From NCBI RefSeq assembly GCF_030622045.1, contig NZ_CP130886.1, positions 5,030,001 to 5,094,000 on the forward strand: 64,000 bases of DNA, written 5' to 3'. Of the stretch, positions 47,301 through 55,815 are shown piece after piece. Below the pieces are notes generated by a model. It saw nothing but the letters and a program-made list of their open reading frames with translations, was not told the origin of the DNA and did no database searches. This stretch comes from Planctellipticum variicoloris. GTDB lineage: Bacteria; Planctomycetota; Planctomycetia; Planctomycetales; Planctomycetaceae. Position numbers and translations under genes: made by a program. Within the stretch, counting starts at the first letter, position 1. Each line of letters starts with the position of its first letter.

Positions 47301-49361
47301 TTACGGCTGCGCCGGCTTCTCCCCCGTCTTCCCCAGGATGTACTTGTCGTACCACGCCAAGTCCCACTCCATCTTCGCCTTGCGGTGGTTGTACTTTGTC
47401 AGGCCGTGTCCCTCGCCGGGGTAGATCACCAGTTCCGTCGGGACGTTCCGGTAGAACCGGAGGGTCCGATAGAGCATGCGGGAGTGAGCGGCGGGGACTC
47501 GTTCGTCGCCGGCGCCGACGTGGATCAGCGTCGGCGTGGTGATTTTATCCGCCGCGAAGAGAGGCGAGCCGCGCTGGTACTCTTCCGGCTTTTCCCAGGG
47601 CTGGCCGGTGGCGAAGTTGATCACGTGGCCGGGGGTGTCCTCGATCCCCCACTGCAGGGCGAAGTCGAACACGCCGGCTCCGGAGCTGGCGGCTTTGAAC
47701 CGCTGAGTTCTGGCGATCAGGCAGTTCGTGAGGTAGCCGCCGTTGCTCCAGCCGCTGACGCCGAGCTTGTCCGGATCGGCGATTCCGCGCTCGACGAGCG
47801 CGTCGACGCCCGACAGAATGTCGGCGACTTCAATGTCGTTCTCGCGCCCGATGAGCTGCTCCAGGAACTTGTCGCCATAGCCGGTCGAGCCGCGATAGTT
47901 CGGGCAGAAGACGGCGTAGCCTTTTGCGGGGAGCAGCGTGCGGCCGTAGATCCAGTACATCAGCCGGTAGGGCGAAGATCCCGTCGGACCGCCGTGGATT
48001 TCCAGGACCAGCGGGACTTTCTGGCCCGGCTTGTAGTCCGGGGGCAGTTCCAGAACCCCTTCCACTTCGACGCCGTCCGGCGCCTGCCACTGGACGAGCT
48101 GCAGTTGTGGCAGCTTCCAGGTGTCGACCTGCGGATTCACGTTGGTCATCCGGCTCCACGGCTTCGTCGGGGACGACGTGTAGAGGTCTTCCATGTGCCC
48201 CGGCGTCGAGACCACCGCCGCCAGTGTTGCGCCGTCTTTCGACCAGTCATAGGACGAAACGAAGACGTCGCCGGGTGTGAGGGTTTTCAGCTCTTCGAAC
48301 TTCCCTCCCTGGCAGTTTGTCAGGGAGAACAGCCTTTGCCGCGCCCGCTCGTCGGCCAGAAAACAGAGATCGCGCGTGCCGGGTTTCCAGCGCAGCGTGT
48401 TCGCGTGAATGGAAACGAGCGGCGTATCCGGCAACTGGTTGAGAGCACAGCCGCCGGCGGAGGCCTCCGCGAGCAGGATGCGGGCCGGGTAACCGTCAAA
48501 CGACACCGTGAAGGCAATCGCCTGGCTGTCGCCCGACCATTGCACGCCGTCGAGCCAGCCGTAGGGGGACGGATGGTTCTTTCTCCAGCCGTCGGGCGTG
48601 ACGATGGCAATCTTGCGCGAGGCCAACTCGCAGACGTCCAGCCGGGACCAGCCTTCTTTGTGGATCAGCTCGTCATCGGGCACGGTCAGCATCGCCATCC
48701 GTTTGCCGTCCGGCGAGAGGGCCATGTCGGTGACCACGCGGCGGTCGTCGATCACCTTCTCCGCGCGCCAGGTCGTCAGATCGAGCCGCCAGACCTGCGT
48801 GAACTTCGTGACGCCGTGACCGTACTGGAGCGACTTGTGACTGCTCCGGAGCGACTTCCAGTCGTCGTCCGTCTGTTCGCTGGCCTGCGTGTAATAGAGG
48901 AACGCGGCGTCGTCCGAGAGCAGGAAGCTGCCGACGTTGTCGTCGAGCCGGGTGACGGCGAAGGGCTCGCCTCCGTCGACGCCGATCCGCCAGACCTGCT
49001 GCTTGCCGTTGTACGGAGCCGTCGTTTCACCGCCGCGCTTGGCGCCGGCGGAGTAGTAAATGAATCTGGAGTCTGGACTCCATGTCGGTGACTGCTCGCC
49101 CGTCTTGCCGAACGTCAGTCGGCGCGGCGGGCCGGTCGTCAGATCGACCAGCCAGAGGTCGGCGTTCCGGCCTTCAGACTGTCCTTCCCAGCGAAGCTCC
49201 TGGTAGACGGCAAAGCGGCCGTCCGGCGAGGTTTCGCACTGGGTCATCGTCCCCAGCGTGAAGTAGTCGTCCAGCGTGATGACGTGCGTGCGCGCCGGGG
49301 GATCGGCGGCCAGCGCGAATTGCGGAACCAGCAGCATCGTCGCCAGCAGCAGCGAGCGCAT
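47301..49361 (-). CDS. S9-family peptidase (prolyl oligopeptidase / acylaminoacyl peptidase type)
   Basis: The 686-residue protein has a signal peptide (LLLATMLLVPQFALAA), an N-terminal beta-propeller with repeated SPDG/SPD-like blades and a C-terminal alpha/beta hydrolase. The triad is S539 (GWSNGGY), D619 (GAGDERVP) and H652 (PGEGHGL). It should cleave short peptides outside the cytosol. It precedes the carbon-nitrogen hydrolase gene, so peptide and amide scavenging is possible. It is divergent from the PVC cytochrome gene. Confidence 0.93.
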   Translation of the reverse strand: MRSLLLATMLLVPQFALAADPPARTHVITLDDYFTLGTMTQCETSPDGRFAVYQELRWEGQSEGRNADLWLVDLTTGPPRRLTFGKTGEQSPTWSPDSRFIYYSAGAKRGGETTAPYNGKQQVWRIGVDGGEPFAVTRLDDNVGSFLLSDDAAFLYYTQASEQTDDDWKSLRSSHKSLQYGHGVTKFTQVWRLDLTTWRAEKVIDDRRVVTDMALSPDGKRMAMLTVPDDELIHKEGWSRLDVCELASRKIAIVTPDGWRKNHPSPYGWLDGVQWSGDSQAIAFTVSFDGYPARILLAEASAGGCALNQLPDTPLVSIHANTLRWKPGTRDLCFLADERARQRLFSLTNCQGGKFEELKTLTPGDVFVSSYDWSKDGATLAAVVSTPGHMEDLYTSSPTKPWSRMTNVNPQVDTWKLPQLQLVQWQAPDGVEVEGVLELPPDYKPGQKVPLVLEIHGGPTGSSPYRLMYWIYGRTLLPAKGYAVFCPNYRGSTGYGDKFLEQLIGRENDIEVADILSGVDALVERGIADPDKLGVSGWSNGGYLTNCLIARTQRFKAASSGAGVFDFALQWGIEDTPGHVINFATGQPWEKPEEYQRGSPLFAADKITTPTLIHVGAGDERVPAAHSRMLYRTLRFYRNVPTELVIYPGEGHGLTKYNHRKAKMEWDLAWYDKYILGKTGEKPAQP

Positions 49362-49780
49362 CGTGGGGCATCCTCAATGCGGGAGTTGGTCAGGGCGTGA
49401 CCTGAACAGCGTACTGCCACAGGGGGCATGACGCCATGATGCATCGGAAGAGAAGACGAAAGTCGGGGGGGGGAACCACGAATGACACGAATCCGCACGA
49501 ATGAAATGCGGGAAGAAAAGAACCACGGAGGTCACGGAAGGCACGGAAAAGGCAGAGTGAAAGGGAAGGATTTCAAGTCCTTCTCTTTCACTTTCTTCTT
49601 CCCAATTCCGCCATCTTCTCCGTGCTCTTCGCGTCCTCCGTGGTTAGCATCTTCGTCTAAATTCGTGTTGATTCGTGTCATTCGTGGTTCAATCTCTTCT
49701 GAACGGCCAGCGCTCCCCGTTGCAGCGGCGTCTCGGTTTGCGGACAATGCCGCACTCGCCCCCTTTACGGAGCCCCGCCC
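49362..49780. other. Divergent intergenic region containing a nested palindrome
   Basis: The region separates two divergent genes. Its centre is a palindromic element of about 220 bp (listed separately). Outside that element I see no further gene. Confidence 0.6.
49474..49692. repeat. Nested palindromic repeat element
   Basis: Outer arms: GAACCACGAATGACACGAAT begins near 49473, and its reverse complement ends near 49690. Middle arms: AACCACGGAGG (49521) and CCTCCGTGGTT (ending 49645), with further partial matches such as CACGG in each. Centre: GTGAAAGGGAAGGA (49557-49570) and TCCTTCTCTTTCAC (49578-49591), a hairpin with one mismatch. The outer and middle arm motifs also occur singly elsewhere in the window. 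Confidence 0.75.
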
Positions 49781-52700
49781 ATGCCCGCCGTCCGCACAGT
49801 GCGTCTGACGCTGCTCTATTCCGGTGTCTTCCTCTCAACTCTCGCCTCTCAACTCTCAACTCTCCCCGCCGCCTCCCCGCAAGTTCCCGACGGCTTCACC
49901 ATCGAGAAGGTGGCCGGCTTTCCGCTGCTGCAGCGGCCGATCTTTGCCGGGTTCGATGATCAGGGGGTGCTCTACGTCGGCGAGTCGAACGGCGAGAACC
50001 TCAAACGGGACGACATGCTGGCGAAGAAGCCGCACTGGATCAGCCGGCTGGAAGATGCCGACGGCGACGGGACGTTCGACAAGTCGACGAAGTTTGTGGA
50101 GAACATTACGCTGCCGCAGGGCTGCCTGTGGTATCGGGGCTCCCTCTATGCCGCCTGCCCGCCGAGCATCTGGAAGTTTACGGATACCGACAACGACGGC
50201 GTCGCCGATCAGCGGGAGGAGATCCTCACCGGTTTCGGCTTCAGCGGCAACGCCTGCGATACGCACGGGCCGTTCCTGAGTCCCACCGGCCGGCTCTACA
50301 TCGTGCAGGGCCGGCACGGGCACGAGTTCAAGGACAAGGAGGGGAAGGTCTACAGCAAGGGGAAGGCGGGGCGGATCTATTCGTGCAAGACCGACGGCAG
50401 CGACGTGCGCGTGCATGCCGGGGGCGGGTTCGATAACCCGGTGGAAGTCGACTTCACTGAAGAGGGGGAATGCATCGGGACGGTCAATATCCTCTACCGC
50501 GACCGGGGCGACTGCCTGATGCACTGGGTCGAGGGGGGCGTCTATCCCCGCGAAGACCAGGCCGACTGCGTCGCCGAGTTCAAATGGACCGGCGGCCTGC
50601 TGGGTCCAATCCACAACCTGGGCCACGTGGCCTGTTCGGGAATCATGCGGTACCGCGGCACGCACTTTGGGGAAGGTTTCAAAGATCGCTGGTTCTTCAC
50701 CGAGTTCAACACGCATAAGATGCGGTACGCCGAGCTGAAGCGGGCCGGCTCAACGTTCACGGCCGAAATCCACGACTTCCTGCAGTGCGACGACGGCGAT
50801 TTTCATCCGACGGACGTGCTGGAAGACGCCGACGGCTCGCTGCTGGTGCTGAATACGGGGGCGTGGTTCCTCAACGGCTGCCCGACGTCGCGGGTTTCGA
50901 AGCCGGAGATTCATGGCGGGGTTTATCGCATCCGGAAGAAGGACGGCGCGAAGGTCAGCGATCCGTGGGGGAAGAAGGCGGACTGGTCGCTGTTCCCGGT
51001 TCAGAACTGGATGGAGCTGGCACGCGATTCTAGGCCAGCGGTGCGTGAACGCGCCATTGAGGAGTTTTGCGCCAAGATATTGAGTGCGGATGCCCCAGTG
51101 AATGGCGATTCTCCCAGCATTCGATGGTTCGAAGAGTTCGAAAAGCTTGACGATAAAAGATTTTTTGATCCCGATGTGACGCGGGCACTCGTCTGCGCGG
51201 CGTCTCGCGACACGCAGGCGACGGCTTTCTTTCTCGGCACCTTTCCGCTGGACTCTGAGGGTCGCAATTTCGACGCGATATCCCGCAAACTGGCTCTTAG
51301 GTGTGTCTACGAGCACTCAATGCCGTATTCACTCCAGCCGATCCTGTTTCAATTATCGTCACCGGACCTGTCCGTTCGCCGCATGGCGGTTGAAGCCTTG
51401 GGCTGCCGTATCCTTCAAGGTGCTGGAAAGAAGCTTCAGAATTCCGGCGAAGCATCTCTTGAGGCGGTTGGCGACGGCTTGATCAATGGAGCAGCTCCGA
51501 ACTCTTCTGTGATTATCCCAAAACTCGCCGACGCGATGAAGAAACCCGATGTGGACCGTTTCTTCGAACATTCGGTTGTTCATGCGCTGATCAACTTGAA
51601 CGACGCTGTGACGACTCAGGGTCTGTTGAGTTCCGATTCTCCCGCCGTCCAGCGTGTCGCCCTGATCGCTCTCGACCAGATGAACGATTCGCCGCTGACG
51701 CGCGAGATGGTCTTGCCGCTGCTTGCCTCCGACGATCCGAAGCTGCAGCAGACGGCCCTCGAAGTCATCGCCCGGCGGCCGGGGTGGGCGAAGGAAACAC
51801 TGGAACTGCTCAAATCTTGGGTGGCCGAGCCGGAACTCTCCGCCGACCGGGCCAACGCCCTCCGCGGGTTCCTGCTGGCTCAGCTTGGTGACAAGGACGT
51901 GCAGGCGTTTGTGACGGCGACGCTGCAGGATCGGCAGTCATCGGTGGCCGCGTGCGTACTGTTCTGGGAGATCCTGCAGCGGTCGACGCTGGCGCAGTGG
52001 CCCGCCGGCTGGCAGCCGCTGCTGGTCGAGGCCCTCGGGTCGTCCGACGAGAACATCGTGCTGCCGGCCCTGCGGATCATCACGCAGCGGTCGCTGCCGG
52101 GCTTTGAGACTGCGCTGCAACGGATCGCCGGCGACGGTCAGCGATCGCTGACCGTCCGGAGCGAAGCGGTCACCGCCCTGGGGACGCAGTCGACGCCGCT
52201 CGATGACGGAGTCTTCGGCGCACTGGTCGCGGCCCTCGTCGCCCCGGAACGGTCGTCGGACGAGAAGGCGACGCTGGGCCGGGCACTCGGCAACGGACCG
52301 CTCAATGACGACCAGTTGCTGAAGCTCACCAGGTCGCTCGACGCGGCCGGACCGCTGGTCGCTCCCGTGATGCTCAAGGCTTGGGGTCGCTCGACCAGCC
52401 CGGCCGTCGGACAGGCGCTGATTGCCGCCCTGCTCAAGTCGGAAGCCGCGACCAGCATTTCCGCCGACGAACTGGCCGGCATCCTGCGGAAGTATCCCGA
52501 GTCGATCCGCACGGCGGCGCAGCCGCTGTTCAAGAAGCTCGGCGTCGATCCCGCCGTGCAGGAAGCCCGGCTGGCGGAGCTGGCCCCGCTCCTGGAAGCG
52601 GGCAACGCCGCCGCCGGCAAGGCGGTCTTCTTCGGCCGCAAAGCGGCCTGCGCCTCGTGCCATGCGGTCGCCGGTGAAGGAGGCCGGGTGGGGCCGCATC

Positions 52701-53017
52701 TGACGACGATCGGCGCGAGCCGGTCGGCGAAGGATCTGCTGGAAGCCATTGTCTACCCGAGCGCCAGCTTCGTGAACGGCTATCGCGCGTATGTGGTGGT
52801 GATGGACTCCGGCAAGGTGCACCAGGGGGTGATCAGCGCGGAGACGACCGACACGATCACGCTCCGGACGCAGGATCTGCAGGAGCTGCGGCTCCGCCGG
52901 GATGAAGTTGAGGAGCTGAAGGAATCGAGCACGTCGATCATGCCGAAGGGGCTCGACACGCAGCTCTCGGCGGAGGAGCTTCAGAACCTGCTGGCGTACT
53001 TGAGGGGGCTCAAGTAG
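49781..53017 (+). CDS. PVC-type CxxCH protein with beta-propeller-like dehydrogenase domain and HEAT-like repeats
   Basis: This 1078-residue exported protein begins with a membrane-bound dehydrogenase or NHL-like domain (about 38-390: PIFAGFDDQGVLYVGES, HGPFLSPTGRLYIVQG). HEAT-like helical repeats follow (about 410-930). It ends in a cytochrome c domain with CASCH at 957-961, a Met-ligand candidate in SIMPKG and LAYLRGLK at the terminus. It probably oxidises an extracellular substrate and passes electrons to heme c. Part of the signal peptide (STLASQLSTL) is encoded by a dispersed repeat. Bases about 51010-51720 have much lower G+C than the flanks (two lines: 24 and 28 of 60) and suggest recombination. 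Confidence 0.9.
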   Translation: MPAVRTVRLTLLYSGVFLSTLASQLSTLPAASPQVPDGFTIEKVAGFPLLQRPIFAGFDDQGVLYVGESNGENLKRDDMLAKKPHWISRLEDADGDGTFDKSTKFVENITLPQGCLWYRGSLYAACPPSIWKFTDTDNDGVADQREEILTGFGFSGNACDTHGPFLSPTGRLYIVQGRHGHEFKDKEGKVYSKGKAGRIYSCKTDGSDVRVHAGGGFDNPVEVDFTEEGECIGTVNILYRDRGDCLMHWVEGGVYPREDQADCVAEFKWTGGLLGPIHNLGHVACSGIMRYRGTHFGEGFKDRWFFTEFNTHKMRYAELKRAGSTFTAEIHDFLQCDDGDFHPTDVLEDADGSLLVLNTGAWFLNGCPTSRVSKPEIHGGVYRIRKKDGAKVSDPWGKKADWSLFPVQNWMELARDSRPAVRERAIEEFCAKILSADAPVNGDSPSIRWFEEFEKLDDKRFFDPDVTRALVCAASRDTQATAFFLGTFPLDSEGRNFDAISRKLALRCVYEHSMPYSLQPILFQLSSPDLSVRRMAVEALGCRILQGAGKKLQNSGEASLEAVGDGLINGAAPNSSVIIPKLADAMKKPDVDRFFEHSVVHALINLNDAVTTQGLLSSDSPAVQRVALIALDQMNDSPLTREMVLPLLASDDPKLQQTALEVIARRPGWAKETLELLKSWVAEPELSADRANALRGFLLAQLGDKDVQAFVTATLQDRQSSVAACVLFWEILQRSTLAQWPAGWQPLLVEALGSSDENIVLPALRIITQRSLPGFETALQRIAGDGQRSLTVRSEAVTALGTQSTPLDDGVFGALVAALVAPERSSDEKATLGRALGNGPLNDDQLLKLTRSLDAAGPLVAPVMLKAWGRSTSPAVGQALIAALLKSEAATSISADELAGILRKYPESIRTAAQPLFKKLGVDPAVQEARLAELAPLLEAGNAAAGKAVFFGRKAACASCHAVAGEGGRVGPHLTTIGASRSAKDLLEAIVYPSASFVNGYRAYVVVMDSGKVHQGVISAETTDTITLRTQDLQELRLRRDEVEELKESSTSIMPKGLDTQLSAEELQNLLAYLRGLK
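49831..49865. repeat. CTCTCAACTCTC repeat, coding copy 1
   Basis: A 35-bp run built from CTCTCAACTCTC units encodes STLASQLSTL in the signal peptide of the PVC protein. The copy at 55944-55978 matches it except for an internal G/C change and the last base. A shorter copy (CTCAACTCTCAACG) holds the polA stop at 1525. Confidence 0.75.
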
Positions 53018-53332
53018 GGCCGGGCGCGCCCGGCCGCTGCGGAGAAGACAGAAGAGGATTCACCGCGGAGGCGCGGAGGACGCGGAGATCGGAGGGAGCA
53101 GGAAATGTCGAATGTCGAAGGCGGAATGTCGAAGGGAAGACGTCAAGAGGCGAGCCACAGCGGGTCAGTTTGCGGAGGCTTTCACTACTGACCACTGACG
53201 ACGGACCACTGACCAATCTCCGGGACTTCGCGAGTGCGCTTCAGCCGACGGCCACTCGTTCGCACTTTGAAATCTCTCGACGCATCGGGCGATGACGCGT
53301 ACAATACGTCAGTCCAGAGGGGAGATGCGGTT
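53018..53332. other. Intergenic region made of micro-repeats
   Basis: It holds a CACCGCGGAG-type repeat (53060-53088), ATGTCGAA units (about 53103-53135) related to the one at 44830-44870, and the second copy of the 22-bp repeat (53192-53213). No gene is seen. GAGGGGAG before 53333 is the ribosome binding site of the antitoxin gene. Confidence 0.6.
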
Positions 53333-53572
53333 ATGACACGTCTGACGCTTGATGCCCGAGCCATCGCCGAATTGCAGATGGCGACGGGCGAGGTGGAAAT
53401 CTGCGACGAAGCGGGTCGCCCGCTGGGGATCTTCAGGCCGTTTTCGCTTGTTAGTGCGTCACTGCGCGGCCGAGGGGAGTCGCCGTTTTCGGAGGCAGAG
53501 CTGCAGGAACGGAGCGGCGATCTCTCCGGTCGCAGCCTGCAGGAAATCTGGCAGGAACTCGGCGCGCGATGA
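53333..53572 (+). CDS. Probable antitoxin of a type II toxin-antitoxin pair
   Basis: The 79-residue protein is acidic, starts TRLTLDARAIAELQMA and ends SGRSLQEIWQELGAR. No DNA-binding motif is certain, but the size, the ATGA overlap with a ParE-like toxin gene and the upstream position are those of an antitoxin. GAGGGGAG precedes the ATG. Autoregulation is expected. Confidence 0.7.
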   Translation: MTRLTLDARAIAELQMATGEVEICDEAGRPLGIFRPFSLVSASLRGRGESPFSEAELQERSGDLSGRSLQEIWQELGAR

Positions 53573-53823
53573 AGTACACCGTTGTCTGGACGAAATCCGC
53601 GGAAGCCGATCTCGTCCGGATCTGGACGGAGTCGGCGGATCGAACCGCAGTCACGACCGCCGGCAACGAGATCGATGCGCGGCTTCGCCGGGATCCCGCG
53701 GAGGCCGGCGAATCCCGCGAATCATCGCGGCGGACGCTGCTGATCAAACCGCTCGGAGTCGATTTTGTCGTACGTGCCGAGGATCAACTCGTGGCTGTCA
53801 TTGCGGTATGGACATGGGTTTGA
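53569..53823 (+). CDS. RelE/ParE-family toxin
   Basis: The 84-residue protein has the RelE/ParE fold signs: VVWTKSAEADLVRIW at the start, IDARLRRDPAEAGESRE, then RTLLIKPLGVDFVVRAEDQLVAVIAVW. It would inhibit gyrase or cleave mRNA when free of its antitoxin. The start overlaps the antitoxin stop (ATGA). This type of short toxin is common in Planctomycetota. Confidence 0.82.
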   Translation: MKYTVVWTKSAEADLVRIWTESADRTAVTTAGNEIDARLRRDPAEAGESRESSRRTLLIKPLGVDFVVRAEDQLVAVIAVWTWV

Positions 53824-53862
53824 TTCGAGGCGAAGTTCCGTCTTGCACTCATTCATCTCGTC

Positions 53863-54339
53863 TCAGCGCTCTGCTGGCGAATTCGCCTCGTGTCGCCATC
53901 TCGCGGTTCCGACCGTCCGGCCTGCGGCGGCTCCCAGGAGCATCGCTGCGGGGAGCGACAGCACGGCCCATTCCGGGATGGTCAGCGTCAAGGGAGCGGA
54001 CATTTTCAGAAACGGCAGCGTCCACGCGACGGGCCTTGGGCCGAACGCCAGTTCCAGTCCGGTGGCCGCGGCGAGAATGGCGAGGGCGCCGGCTGCGGCG
54101 CCAAGAATGACGGTCTGAAGCTGTCGGGACCAGCGTTTCCGGCGGGCCAGCAGCAGAATTGTTGAGACCAGACCGGCCAGCGGTGCGATGGTGGCGACGG
54201 CGTGATCGACGCGGGCGCGAGAGCCCGGCCAGGCCGCAAGGACGACGGCGATCGCCACCAGACTCCCGAGGAACAGGACCGCGCCGGCGACCGCGGCTCC
54301 GCCAAGGACGGCCCAGAGGAAGCGTTCGCGCCAGGGCAT
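53863..54339 (-). CDS. Small polytopic membrane protein
   Basis: The 158-residue protein has four predicted membrane helices (about 8-35, 47-63, 75-96 and 118-141) and a polar C-terminus (RWRHEANSPAER). It is not recognised. It converges with the toxin gene, 39 bp away. Confidence 0.65.
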   Translation of the reverse strand: MPWRERFLWAVLGGAAVAGAVLFLGSLVAIAVVLAAWPGSRARVDHAVATIAPLAGLVSTILLLARRKRWSRQLQTVILGAAAGALAILAAATGLELAFGPRPVAWTLPFLKMSAPLTLTIPEWAVLSLPAAMLLGAAAGRTVGTARWRHEANSPAER

Positions 54340-54480
54340 GGGATTCTCGCAGCTTGGTAACTCGCGTGATTTACGGAAGTCCCAGAACCCATAAACGTGC
54401 GGAGGTCCGTCTTCTCAACGGATCACTGCGATCAGATGCCCATTTGTCGCCGGCCCCCTTCCGCGGGTATCATTCCCGGA

Positions 54481-55764
54481 ATGCCACCCAGACGCCCTGC
54501 TCCGCCGCGACCTTTCCAGCGCCCCGATGATTCCCGTCCGGAGCCCCGGCTCCCTTACGCGCCGGAAGTGCTGCGTCAGCAGCCGCTTTGTCCGCGGGAT
54601 GAGGCGGATATTCCGGACATGGAGGTGCGGGCGCCGACGTATCATCCGTTCCTGTTTCGCCGGCGGCTGGGGCAGTATCCGCAGCATTGCCGGCCGGGCG
54701 ACGTGGTCCGGCTGAAGTCGGCGTCGGGGGAGCAGCTCGGGTATGGCCTGTTCAACCCGCGGGCGGAGATCGCCGTCCGGCAGCTTTCCGGCGGCTTCGA
54801 GATTCCGGACGAGGCCTGGTGGCGGCGGAAGCTGGAAAGCGCGGTCGACCTGCGGCGGAAGCTGCTCCAGCTCGACGAAGTGACCAACGCTTACCGCGTG
54901 GTCCACGCCGAGGGGGACGGGCTGTCGGGGCTGGTGGTCGACCGGTTCAACGATGTGCTGGTGGTGGAGGCGTTCGCGCTGGGGATGTATCAGCGGGCGG
55001 AGGCGCTGCTCGATCTGCTGGGGCCGCTGTGCGGGACGACGCACGGCGTGCTGCGACCGGGTCCGGCGACCGAGGAGCACGAGGGGTTCACCGCCGATCC
55101 GGTCGGGTCGGACGATCTGCCGTCGCGGACGACGGTGCAGGAGTTCGGGACGCGGTTCCGCGTCGATTTCACCGGCGGACACAAGACGGGGTTCTACTGC
55201 GATCAGCGGGATAACCGGCGGGAGTTTGCGAAGCTCGTCGCCGGGAAGAGCGTGCTGGACGTCTGCTGTTACACGGGCGGCTTTGCGATCCAGGCCAAGG
55301 TGCTTGGCAATGCGGCCGAAGTGACCGGCGTGGAAGTCGACGAGCAGGCGGCGCAGCTTGCGCGAGACAATGCGAATCTCAACCAGGCGCGGATTCACTT
55401 CGCGCAGTCGGACGCGTTCGCCTACCTGCGGGACATGCAGCGGAACGGCAAGCAGTACGATGCGCTGGTGCTCGATCCGCCGAAGCTGATCCGCAGCCGG
55501 GACGAGGAACGCGAGGGGCGGAACAAGTATTTCGACCTCAACCGGCTGGCGATGTCGGTGATCAAGCCGGGGGGCATCCTGCTGACCTGCAGTTGCTCGG
55601 GGATGCTGGACATGGCCGAGTTCACGCGGATTGTGTCGTCGGCGCCGGAAGGTGGCCGGCGGGGACAGATCTTCAACCGCACGGGAGCCTCGGGCGATCA
55701 TCCGATTGCGACGAACTGCCCGGAATCGGAGTATCTGAAGACGATCTGGATGAGGATGGAGTGA
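54481..55764 (+). CDS. RlmI-like class I SAM-dependent rRNA methyltransferase
   Basis: The 427-residue protein has an N-terminal PUA-like part, an insert-like middle domain and a SAM methyltransferase. Motifs seen are GGHKTGFYCDQRDNR (232-246), VLDVCCYTGGFAI (258-270), DPPKL (332-336) and cysteines C370 and C372 in LLTCSCSG. This is the RlmI/RlmK pattern of 23S rRNA 5-methylcytosine methyltransferases. The target base is inferred. The first 50 residues are proline- and arginine-rich and unlike the family. The ATG at 54481 is the most likely start. Confidence 0.88.
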   Translation: MPPRRPAPPRPFQRPDDSRPEPRLPYAPEVLRQQPLCPRDEADIPDMEVRAPTYHPFLFRRRLGQYPQHCRPGDVVRLKSASGEQLGYGLFNPRAEIAVRQLSGGFEIPDEAWWRRKLESAVDLRRKLLQLDEVTNAYRVVHAEGDGLSGLVVDRFNDVLVVEAFALGMYQRAEALLDLLGPLCGTTHGVLRPGPATEEHEGFTADPVGSDDLPSRTTVQEFGTRFRVDFTGGHKTGFYCDQRDNRREFAKLVAGKSVLDVCCYTGGFAIQAKVLGNAAEVTGVEVDEQAAQLARDNANLNQARIHFAQSDAFAYLRDMQRNGKQYDALVLDPPKLIRSRDEEREGRNKYFDLNRLAMSVIKPGGILLTCSCSGMLDMAEFTRIVSSAPEGGRRGQIFNRTGASGDHPIATNCPESEYLKTIWMRME

Positions 55765-55815
55765 GGGGGAATTGAGAGATGAGAGTTGAGAGCTGAGAGA
55801 TCGGGGAGGCCAGTC

